Below, piece after piece: positions 1 to 8,179 of a stretch of 64,000 bases of DNA (positions are counted from its first letter, which is position 1; each line of letters begins with the position of its first letter). The notes below the pieces were generated by a model that saw only the letters and a program-made list of their open reading frames with translations, was not told where the DNA came from and made no database searches. This DNA is from Romanomermis culicivorax (taxonomy: Eukaryota > Nematoda > Enoplea > Mermithida > Mermithidae): the NCBI GenBank assembly GCA_963922205.1, contig CAWUHX010000019.1:1-64000 (forward strand), written 5' to 3'. The position numbers were made by a program, and so were the translations under genes.

Positions 1-173
1 ATTTCCAACATTTTTGTTTGCAAAAACTTTGAAAATTTTTAAGTTTTTTGTGGCATTTTGTAAAATTTATGTAAAGATTTGTGCAATATCTCTAAAATTT
101 TGTGAAATTTTTGTTAAAATTTGTAAAAAATTCTAGAATTTTCCTGAAATTTTCTAACTTTTTTTATGGAAGT
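1..173. other. AT-rich left flank
   Basis: A/T-rich sequence with runs of T and repeated TTTTGT/AAAATTT words. No coding sequence is seen. It is the host DNA (or an older repeat) next to the 3' LTR of the large retrotransposon. The five bases before the LTR (GAAGT) do not match those after the other LTR (AATAG). Confidence 0.6.
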
Positions 174-652
174 TGTTAGGCAGCTGTGGGGTCAACACTA
201 TGCAACAGTTCTGACCACAGGCTAACAACAACAACAACAACAAAATTCTCCCAGACGTTTCACCAGATACTCGCCAGAACTTTCACTAAACCTCAGGCAG
301 AACACCTTGGCAGGTACCTCAGGAGTTCCTACCCAAGTCTCCACTCCTATTCTTATAAACTCCAACCTCTATGCTCACAAAACAATACACTTACGGGTTC
401 AATGTGTATTGGGTAGCTAATGGCGACGCCAAAATAACAATAATAAACAAAAATATTGTAGAAAGGCGATGGCGGCGTCGCTCCATAAAACGTATCTTTT
501 TTAACAATGACAAAAAGACACCAAAAACGCGAAACAGTGGCAGCATAAACCTATGCAAATTTATCACTTCTTTTCGGCCACTTTTCGCCGCATCCAACCG
601 CCTGCGCACCGACGCTGGAAGCTGAACACGTGCACCTGAGACCACCTCAACA
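174..652 (-). repeat. 3' LTR of the exonuclease-bearing element (LTR-A)
   Basis: 479 bp, the same length as the copy at 13760-14238. On the plus strand it begins TGTTAGGCAGCTGTGG and ends ACCACCTCAACA. It contains an (AAC)n tract near the plus-strand start and a conserved block with GGCGATGGCGGCGTCGC in the middle. It differs from its partner at about forty positions, clustered around window positions 330-370 and 490-570. Confidence 0.95.
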
Positions 653-665
653 TCCCTCAGCCCTC
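653..665 (-). promoter_or_regulatory. Polypurine tract of the large element
   Basis: Read on the minus strand the bases just before the 3' LTR are GAGGGCTGAGGGA, almost all purine. This is where a plus-strand primer (PPT) is expected in an LTR element. Confidence 0.65.
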
Positions 666-1393
666 AAAACCGACCAACGGGAGGTGAAAACCTTTCTGCA
701 GCCTGAGTCTCATACTGAGGCCCCGACTGCATAACAGTTTTCCCCTCGGAAAACAAATTTTTAGGGCTACCCCCTCCAAAATGTGATCCAGCCCCTACCA
801 GGTCCTTCAGGTGACGGCGACCTTGACCAATCCATTCGGCAGGGCACTCCTTTTCAGGCTACCGGAAACGATCACGAACGTAGTTCCGCCTGGACTTTGA
901 TGTCGATCTGTGCCTAGATCCGGGGCGTCGCCGTTCCTCTTCTCCCATGTACTGGTTTTTACAGCTTCGGTGATGAGGTGCCCCAGGTGCGCTTCCTCCA
1001 CGGTCGGCCGCTCGCCACGTCGCTCCGTCCAATACAAATCTACTCAGTAAAAAACATTTTCTATAAAATACTTCAAATTTACGAAATAATTTTATAAATG
1101 CAAAATAAAATTTCACGTCTTCATCTTTTTCAGGCCCTGAAATTAAACGAGAAAAATACGAGGGCCATGTACACGCCCGAAATAAGATGGACGGAAAAAC
1201 GAATTTCGCCGGGCAACTTTTGGGCACCGGTAAACGAGAAAAAATTTTAAAATTTAAAGCAACAATAAAACGAGATAATATATTTTTTTTTTGTATTTTG
1301 TATTTTATTTGTGTTTTTGTATTTTGTATTTTTTGAAATAAAATTTGTACGAAATAACGAATTTTGGTCCAAAAAGTATGCGGCTATACAAAA
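666..1393 (-). other. 3' untranslated segment of the large element
   Basis: Lies between the stop of the RGG ORF and the PPT. The short frames here (for example 122 codons at 859-1227) show no recognisable protein. The stretch 1287-1335 is a T-rich repeat of TTTTGTATTTTGTATT type. Plus-strand bases 648-700 resemble 38640-38695, which helps define the older relative there. Confidence 0.6.
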
Positions 1394-3811
1394 TTATTGT
1401 TGCCCGCCGCCACCATAACCCCCGTATTGGAAGCTACCACGGCGAGGGTAGGGACCACCCGGAGCTCCACGACCCCTGAGGAATCCCCCAAAAACTCCTC
1501 GAGGTTGGGCCACACGAGGGGGTCCGCCCATCGCCTGTCCTCTATACGGTTGCGGATTAACCATTTTGAAGGGTCTTCCCTGACCCTGTCCCTGACCCCA
1601 GCCTCGGCCATATCCCCCTCCAGTTCCCCTCTGGTACGAGCCCTGAGTGGAACTTACGGAAGATACTCCAGAAGCTGAGGTACTGGACCTACCTTGACTC
1701 TGTTGATTCGCATACGGTAATTTGAATACTCCAGGCTGGTGCCGACCCTGCGAGTGAGACGATTGTCGCGAGTGCTGGCTCCTGGACCTGGATGTATCTC
1801 TAGGTTGTCTCTCCGTTAAAATGGGAATCTTGAAGGGTTGCCCCTCCTCATCCTCGGCCTTCTGGAATTTACCAGAAAATTTCTGAACCATGTCCGACAA
1901 CCTTCTTTTTGCTGCCATATCTACTGCAGTTTGTTGGTGCTCCTGCATTCGGTTGGCGTACGCTTCCCTGAATGCAGTACTACCTTCTCCCCGCAGGTAG
2001 ATAGAATAATATCTTTCCGTAACAAATGACTTGGCCCGTGCATCAATTGCACCGATATGTCTCGGGCCCAACTGCTGTTGTTCTAATTTTAGCAACACCA
2101 TGGTACATAAGTATCTCACGGCTGCCATGACTATTTCTGCATCAAAATGATGAAACCAATTTGGCATGAACTTGAGCCAAATACACTCCCAAATGGGCTC
2201 AGGAATGTTTACATGATCATACAGGAAACCACTCTGAACATCAAAGTGATCCCCGTAGTTCTCGTAAAGCTCCTCTACTCCATTATTCACCAATGCCCAG
2301 ATGGTTTGATTCCTATTATCATCTGGCATATCCTGAGCAAAGAATTCGATCACCTCTGGTGTCGAAAAATCTATCCTTCCCTTCACCAAGGGAAACTTCT
2401 TATGGACATCCCAGTAGTCTCTCAAAACAGAACTCAGGTACTCCAAAGTTACTTCCTTATCTCTACTTCTCTTGACCAATTTTGTCGGTTCCGACGTAGA
2501 GGGTTTAGAAACAACTTTTTTCCCCGCGGAACTGCTCTGGTTCTGCTGAGAAGTCTTATCCGCTTTAGACACGGGCTTAGCCAAAGTACTTTTCGTCGTT
2601 GCACTTACCTGATATGCAGACGATTTACTAGGTACTTTAGCCGAAGCAACCGTCGACTGCACCTGACTCGTAGAACTTTTGGTTCCCGGCATCAGGCTTG
2701 TCGGCGTAGTCCCAGTCTTGGACTTGGTTGAATCCGTCAATAAAGTTGTAGATCCTGCAAATTTCAAGTCCACAGACGTAGAACTCCCTGTCTGTTCTCC
2801 TTCACCATCACTAATTTCAATGACATCCTCTTCATTTCTCCTCTTAGCCCTATTGGCCCTTCGGGCTAACTTTCTCCTTCCTAATCTTTTAATCTGATCG
2901 TCCGTACGACCTTCCGCTCTAAATTTTCTAACCTCTTCGGCAGTATACATACCTGGTATACCACCGTCCATACTTGGATCTCTGGGCGCTACTTGAACTG
3001 TCGGCGTAACCTTGCTGACCGCAGGCTGGATGACCTGCGTACTAGCAGGCTGCACCGGCAATTTCGGGATATGATAAGTAGTAGGCGGCTTGGCCGGAGC
3101 TTGCACAACTGTAGGCGCTGCCAGAGGCGTCGGCTGCGCCGTAAAACCAGCCAATACCTGCTCCAGCTGCTTCTGCTGCTGATCTAATCTTGCTTTTTGC
3201 TCCGCAAGCTGTTTAGCGAAAATCTCCTTCTGCCTTTCAATTTCCTTTTCAGCTCGCTCCCTGAGCCTTGCTTCAATCTCCTCTATTGTTGGACTTGCAG
3301 CAATCGTTATCAGATTGCTTTCATCCAGCATTTGCTCTGCCCTGACATCCATTCCAGAAAGTAAACTTTCTGTCTGATCTAATAAAGAAGTTACCTGTGT
3401 TTCTTGATCAGGCTGTATCAACGATTCAACAGTGACCTCCTTGTCCACTTCTAAATCGTCTCCTACCTGATTCAAGTCTATGGGGGTGTTGAGGTCTGCA
3501 GGTATCGCTTGTTGCTGTGCTTTTGCCGCAACAGGCTCAGCCTGCATCCCCTGCACCTGATCCAAACTACTCATATCAACTCCAGATTGTTGACTCACCG
3601 TTGTGCTTACCTCAGTGCCTGTAGCCGGCACTGCTGGCTGCTTACCTGTCGGCTTCACTACAACCTTATCGCCAATATGCGTAATCGTGAAACCTGGAGC
3701 ATCGGACGGCAATATCGGCTCGAAAAATGGCGGCTCGTAACCTGGAACGTATTCCGGTTGATACGCTAACACGCTCTTTTTCTGATTCTCCTTCGTTGCA
3801 TCCTCACTCAT
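1394..3811 (-). CDS. Retroelement-borne RGG/coiled-coil nuclear protein, unknown function
   Basis: About 805 residues from the first ATG at 3811. The frame is open a further 9 codons upstream to the TGA at 3839-3841 that ends the exonuclease ORF, so the two genes share a frame with 27 nt between stop and ATG. Numbering from a TTG 6 codons before that ATG: low-complexity N-terminus; coiled coil about 181-228 (EIEARLRERAEKEIERQ); basic nuclear-localisation-like cluster about 316-332 (RRKLARRANRAKRR); SUMO-interaction-like VIEIS followed by DGEGE at 336-345; Ser/Thr-rich linker; helical globular domain about 456-655, rich in Trp and Tyr; RS-rich patch about 677-697; Gly/Arg C-terminus about 730-811 with RGG-like repeats. 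The RGG tail suggests nucleic-acid binding, and the NLS and SIM suggest nuclear action; both are inferences. There is no signal peptide or membrane segment, so it is not an envelope. A degenerate homologue lies at 39350-40165. Confidence 0.85.
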   Translation of the reverse strand: MSEDATKENQKKSVLAYQPEYVPGYEPPFFEPILPSDAPGFTITHIGDKVVVKPTGKQPAVPATGTEVSTTVSQQSGVDMSSLDQVQGMQAEPVAAKAQQQAIPADLNTPIDLNQVGDDLEVDKEVTVESLIQPDQETQVTSLLDQTESLLSGMDVRAEQMLDESNLITIAASPTIEEIEARLRERAEKEIERQKEIFAKQLAEQKARLDQQQKQLEQVLAGFTAQPTPLAAPTVVQAPAKPPTTYHIPKLPVQPASTQVIQPAVSKVTPTVQVAPRDPSMDGGIPGMYTAEEVRKFRAEGRTDDQIKRLGRRKLARRANRAKRRNEEDVIEISDGEGEQTGSSTSVDLKFAGSTTLLTDSTKSKTGTTPTSLMPGTKSSTSQVQSTVASAKVPSKSSAYQVSATTKSTLAKPVSKADKTSQQNQSSSAGKKVVSKPSTSEPTKLVKRSRDKEVTLEYLSSVLRDYWDVHKKFPLVKGRIDFSTPEVIEFFAQDMPDDNRNQTIWALVNNGVEELYENYGDHFDVQSGFLYDHVNIPEPIWECIWLKFMPNWFHHFDAEIVMAAVRYLCTMVLLKLEQQQLGPRHIGAIDARAKSFVTERYYSIYLRGEGSTAFREAYANRMQEHQQTAVDMAAKRRLSDMVQKFSGKFQKAEDEEGQPFKIPILTERQPRDTSRSRSQHSRQSSHSQGRHQPGVFKLPYANQQSQGRSSTSASGVSSVSSTQGSYQRGTGGGYGRGWGQGQGQGRPFKMVNPQPYRGQAMGGPPRVAQPRGVFGGFLRGRGAPGGPYPRRGSFQYGGYGGGGQQ

Positions 3812-3838
3812 ATCTATTGGGTATCGCAAACCTGGAAC

Positions 3839-5674
3839 TCAGACAGCTATCTGGCGGAAGTAAAACCTCTGATAGCAGTACGGATTATCTTTGTACTGCG
3901 GACACTCCGCCAAATGCTTCCTTTTATCTTCCGGTCTTTGCTCCCATGACTTTGTCTTGGGCCAAAATCGGATCGGCAGAAATCCGAAACGATTTCCCCA
4001 ACATGTAATAGAATCGCCCTTGGTTGGCGTATGTACCTCTGTTACTGGAAGACTATTCAAAAATGACAAGTACTGACCGTACCTATCTCCCCTCCACAAC
4101 ATCTTCAAGAGTTGCTCCTTTCCCTCAGGGCTAAAGGATCTCAAATAGTTGTGGTCAAGGAGAGAGGTAAGGTACTCCTCCGCTTCCTCTCTACAAGCTG
4201 GCCAAAATAAATGAAACGTGAGCCCAACTTTATTACACACTGACTCCAAATTCTTAAAATTGTCCTCGATCAATATTTCAGAATAAGGACTGATATCCAT
4301 ACTCCAGTGTTGTCTTACATACGAGTCTTTACCATTCGAAACTCTGACTGGTTCATACTCGTGGTAATCAACTTCCAGAGATGTTATCTCCAACAACTGT
4401 TTTGTTTCTTTCCTATACCTTAGGAAATTCTCGTATAAAACCATAGATACTGGTTCATCAAGTCTACTGAAACTCTTCCCTTGATTAACCATATCTACCA
4501 CCTTCTTTGTAATTCGAGCTCTAATCTGCTTTTCCGACAAAGCTTCTTCGAACTCTTCATCCTCACTTACCGTATCGTTACCATCCACATTCTTACTTTT
4601 CTCTTTGAGGGTATAATCGGGATGAATACCTTTAGGTATACTTACGTCTCTCCCTCTCTTCGGATTTGACTCGTAATGAGGGAAGCTGTACTCCGTATAG
4701 CCTCCAAATGAGGTATCCATTTGGGCAGCCATACGGGCATACACTTCCTGTCTCATCACGTGATACATAGCCGACGACTGCGGCTCCTCTACTTCCGGAC
4801 TTCCACAAAAAGTCTGCGGAAAATTTTCACCATGTATCATGTTAAAAAACGTATACAATCTGAAAGCCATTATCTGAATTTGATCCGCTTTCATCAAATC
4901 ATGTGGAAAATACTGGAATCCGACCTCGACTTCCATAGCTAACTCATAGTGGAAAAACGCTAGGAAAACCAACAATGAGTAGTAGGCGTCCAGTGCTGAA
5001 TACCGTATTTCAAACTGCGTCAACGTGTGCCTACAGAATCGTTCACGTTGCGCTCTCTGACGGAAATCGATTTGGAAATAACCAACGTCCGCCAGATACA
5101 GCTCCGTGAACAACCCTTTCAGCTTGAAAGTCTCCGGGCAAAGTCCCAACTTCCTGGACAATGCCAAAAATCTTCGGTTCAACTGGTCTCCTACCCTGGC
5201 TACGTCATAATAACGGCCATACGAAGACGTTACTCTATGCTTGATCTCTGGTGTCAGATCAACATCCTGGTGCTTTCTACCTGCGCCATTAACATTCCAG
5301 ACGGCGACCAGATCTGTAACCAAGTTGTATCCAACGAGAAGCATGTCCGAATCTAGGAGCTCATGAATGAGCGTCCATTCCTTCGGCATGATTGTCGTAG
5401 TATCTACAACAAAGGTGTCTCCAGTTACCGTCGAGAAGCTAATGACTCTCGCGAACTCCTTCCCTTTTGGGTTATCAACCCCAGAAGTTGCGAAAACCTT
5501 ACTCACATACTCTTGAGTAACTTTCTCTGTATCAAACCCGATAATTGGCTGTCCTCGAAACCTGCTCACCTTCAGGGTTTCGATCATCTCAGCCACCTTA
5601 CCTATTTCGACCAATTTCGGTTCCGTCAATTCCAATGGAAATCTCCCGAAATTTGTGGCGAACCACCGTTCCAA
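3839..5674 (-). CDS. DEDDy 3'-5' exonuclease-like protein carried by the retrotransposon
   Basis: A 611-codon frame. Three exonuclease motifs of the RNase D/WRN/EXD (DEDDy) superfamily occur in order. ExoI is GFDTE (D48, E50). ExoII is VGYNLVTDL (D121). ExoIII is YSALDAY (Y225, D229). All four acidic residues and the DEDDy tyrosine are present, so activity is plausible. A segment with YYDVARVGDQLNRRF and LSRKLGL between ExoII and ExoIII fits the usual fold. The C-terminal half (about 260-611) is unrecognised and ends with a short Cys-containing tail (AECPQYKDNPYCYQ). Start: the frame is open upstream to about 5739, but the first in-frame codon used here is TTG and no ATG occurs before residue 30. 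A pyrimidine-rich TTTTTTAG acceptor at 5710-5716 lies just upstream. The protein is therefore probably made from a spliced RNA, as env is in some errantiviruses (inference). A DEDDy exonuclease is not a standard Ty3/gypsy gene to my knowledge. Confidence 0.88.
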   Translation of the reverse strand: MERWFATNFGRFPLELTEPKLVEIGKVAEMIETLKVSRFRGQPIIGFDTEKVTQEYVSKVFATSGVDNPKGKEFARVISFSTVTGDTFVVDTTTIMPKEWTLIHELLDSDMLLVGYNLVTDLVAVWNVNGAGRKHQDVDLTPEIKHRVTSSYGRYYDVARVGDQLNRRFLALSRKLGLCPETFKLKGLFTELYLADVGYFQIDFRQRAQRERFCRHTLTQFEIRYSALDAYYSLLVFLAFFHYELAMEVEVGFQYFPHDLMKADQIQIMAFRLYTFFNMIHGENFPQTFCGSPEVEEPQSSAMYHVMRQEVYARMAAQMDTSFGGYTEYSFPHYESNPKRGRDVSIPKGIHPDYTLKEKSKNVDGNDTVSEDEEFEEALSEKQIRARITKKVVDMVNQGKSFSRLDEPVSMVLYENFLRYRKETKQLLEITSLEVDYHEYEPVRVSNGKDSYVRQHWSMDISPYSEILIEDNFKNLESVCNKVGLTFHLFWPACREEAEEYLTSLLDHNYLRSFSPEGKEQLLKMLWRGDRYGQYLSFLNSLPVTEVHTPTKGDSITCWGNRFGFLPIRFWPKTKSWEQRPEDKRKHLAECPQYKDNPYCYQRFYFRQIAV

Positions 5675-5709
5675 TTCACCGACTCTGACAATGCGCTTGA
5701 CATTGTAGT

Positions 5710-5716
5710 CTAAAAA
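5710..5716 (-). promoter_or_regulatory. Candidate 3' splice acceptor before the exonuclease ORF
   Basis: Read on the minus strand, CGCCTGAATTTTTTAG precedes the open exonuclease frame, which has no upstream ATG. A spliced subgenomic RNA is the simplest way to supply a start codon. I did not assign a donor. Confidence 0.4.
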
Positions 5717-5739
5717 ATTCAGGCGAAATGTTTACAACT

Positions 5740-7003
5740 TTTTAATGGAAATTTCTCGAAGCGGACACACATCAGTTAGACTCTACCTTCACCACAGATA
5801 GTAAGCACAAAAAGGAAAAAAGAAAAAAAAAGAAATTGCAAGCAGGGGACAATAAGGTACCAAACATATATTGGGTTAGTGTTGGCAGATAGTTAAACAC
5901 AAGTGCGGCCCCGACTTCTACCTTATACGGGAGTACACGCACAGACCACCTGCGTCTTCCATCATTCGACTGCTAGCCGTCTCAATCCAACGCCCAAAAG
6001 GGCCTATCCAATCAATAAATTAAGAATTTCCAAGAAGAAATTTGAAAATATATTTACTAATTTACCCAAAATGTGGAAATTCGTAGAAAAGTAAATTAAG
6101 ATGGAATTTAGAAATTTAAATAAATTTTGAAATTATCTACCCCTAGTCGACTAGTTGCTACGCTCCACTTCTTCCCCATCACATAGGCGAATTTATTCAA
6201 CTCGCTATGTGTGTAGAGGAATGATGTAGTTTCGCAAAAAGTCCAAATTTTGCGCTACGGGCAGCTTTGCCACACTTTTTCAAGTTGACAGAACAAATTT
6301 GTTCCCACTAAACTTTTACAATTGTCTAGGCCTTCATCTAGACACCCGTGGGCTATAACATCCTGCTTTGCCCAATAAATTTTAAGATTAACTAAGTTTA
6401 CTAACTTAGGTCGCTTACCATCGACTAGGAAATACCGATTATTCTGCCGCACCTGCGGCTGACCGTAGGTCACGTGGGGGTCCGTGACCAGGTATTGTTT
6501 TGTCCGGCGTCCATTGGGGGGCCTGGACATTTCGACCACTTCTTTCTCAAATTCTTCGAATTCCGCGCTATCAATTTTTGCAAATTTTTGATAATTTTTT
6601 ATAAGAGCTGAAAAATTGACAAAGTTTCCGCTTTCGCTACTTTTTGTCTATTTTCACTCTAAAACTCAGCGGTTTTCCCAATTCTTCCAATATTCACAGA
6701 ATTGGGGGGCAACAACTAACTATTTCCTCCGAAAAAATTACTCGGACTCGGGGAAATTTAAAATTTAGGGCCGCGAAAAAATTTTTTAAAATTTTAGGTT
6801 TTTGCGATGAGTGGTTTTTTACCAAAAATTTTGAGAAATTTTTAGATTTACACGAGGGAAGATTAAAAATACACAATAAATACGCGATAAATACATAAAT
6901 AAATACAATTAATTACAATTTGTACTTAAATACAATATTGGGGACCAAAAAATATAGGGGGGGTAATCATACGCACACACACACGAAAAAACAGCGCTAC
7001 GCG
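5740..7003 (-). other. Spacer between integrase and exonuclease genes
   Basis: About 1.26 kb with many stops in the pol frame. It holds one small open frame (see 6255-6647), a short (AC)n tract near 6971-6984, and A/T-rich stretches. In retroviruses and errantiviruses this kind of position can hold splice sites or an internal promoter. None is convincing here beyond the acceptor at 5710-5716. Confidence 0.5.
6255..6647 (-). CDS. Possible small accessory ORF, unrecognised
   Basis: Open for about 131 codons between a TAG near 6648 and a TGA at 6255-6257, with the first ATG at about 6530. The frame differs from pol. The composition is protein-like (for example SAEFEEFEKEVVEMSRPP and NNRYFLVDGKRPKLV) and not simple repeat translation. 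No domain is recognised. It could be a degraded exon of the element or chance. Confidence 0.25.
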   Translation of the reverse strand, partial: TKSSESGNFVNFSALIKNYQKFAKIDSAEFEEFEKEVVEMSRPPNGRRTKQYLVTDPHVTYGQPQVRQNNRYFLVDGKRPKLVNLVNLKIYWAKQDVIAHGCLDEGLDNCKSLVGTNLFCQLEKVWQSCP

Positions 7004-8179
7004 CTACGGCAGTTTATAATTAGTGATTTTCGAATCTACAGTAAACTGCGTGTCCTTAGATGACACGTCGTTAGACTGCAGCCATCTGCCGGTCTCGTAG
7101 GGAAAGTGCTTTAACCTGCTCACGGATACCACCTGCTTTTTCAGCGGCTCTCTTCAGTGAGCGATTTCAAGCACATTCTCTGATAATCTCCTATTATCAG
7201 TAACAACATACGGTCCTTGCCACGGCAGACCCAGTTTTTTCTGTTTATCGACTTTCAGCAAAACCCAATCATTGACGGAATAATCATGAGCTTTTGCTTT
7301 ACGGTCAAAAAACTTTTTACTGCTCTCCGCAGCTTTCCTGATATTCTCTGAAATGGTCTCATAAGTTTCTACTAAGCTTTCGGTTAGTATATGCTTATAA
7401 GCCTCATAGTTCATTGGCAGAACTATGTTTCTAGCAACACCAATACTAATGCCGAAATTAGCCTCATGACCTCTCAATAAGGCAAATGGAGAACATTTTG
7501 TTGAGGTATGAGGTGTGGCATTATATGCAAAAACGACAGATTGCAGATATCTGTCCCACTTATCTGAATCCTCTATAGCAACCTTTTGCAACTGCTTGAT
7601 CAAGGTTTGGTTAAACCTTTCAACCATTCCATTTCCTTGTGGATGGTAGGCAGTTGTGAAAATCTTCTGACACTCCAATAATTTACAGACTGACGTCATC
7701 AAATCAGCTGTAAAGCATGAACCGTTATCACTCAACAATTTCACCAGGGTTCCATGCCTAAACACAATATTTCGAAGAAAACTGTCCACAATGGTTACAG
7801 CAGATTGATCCGGAATCATTTCTGCTTCCACCCATTTTGTAAAGTAATCTTGAAATACTATCACATACGGTCTTTTCTCGCTCATGGGAGATATTCCCAC
7901 AATATCTACAGAGACTATGTCAAATGGTCCTCTAGGAATGATTGGATTTAATGGCGGAATTGTAGCCTTTCCTGGAGTTGCAATTTGACATATCGGACAA
8001 AAGCTGATCCAGCTCCGAACATCCTTCTCCATGCTCGGCCACCAGAACCGCTTCTTAATAATAGCAAGGGTTCTCTTAAACCCTTGATGCGTCATCATCA
8101 CTGCTCCATGATACTGATGCAGGACAACTTTTTTGAGAACAGAGGGGACAACAATTTGATCCTCTGCCTCGCCAAAAGT
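7004..8179 (-). pseudogene. Integrase region of pol, split from RT-RNase H by an in-frame stop
   Basis: This continues the gag-pol frame after the TAG at 8180-8182. The HHCC zinc-binding part has YHGAVMMTHQG and then FCPICQ. The DDE catalytic core shows D in VSVDIVGI, D in LLSDNGS and E in PQGNGMVERFNQ. A GPY/F-type C-terminal module (LPWQGPYVVTD) follows. A TGA at 7154-7156 cuts that module, and the frame then runs on for about 50 sensible codons (PLKKQVVSVSRLKHFP) to a TAG at 7004-7006. Both stops are single-codon interruptions with no frameshift. The sequence following each stop does not match a readthrough context I know, so inactivating point mutations are more likely than recoding. The protein inserts element cDNA into host DNA; this copy probably cannot supply it. 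Confidence 0.9.

Noticed and set aside
859-1227. 122-codon minus-strand frame in the 3' untranslated part of the large element
   Set aside because: No motif, overlaps another frame at 807-1037, not conserved in frame in the relic at 38640-38990.
2147-2731. 194-codon plus-strand frame
   Set aside because: Antisense shadow of the RGG ORF; no start context or domain.
1394-5674. An env gene, as expected downstream of integrase
   Set aside because: Neither ORF has a signal peptide, membrane anchor or fusion-peptide-like segment; the first has DEDDy motifs and the second an RGG tail.
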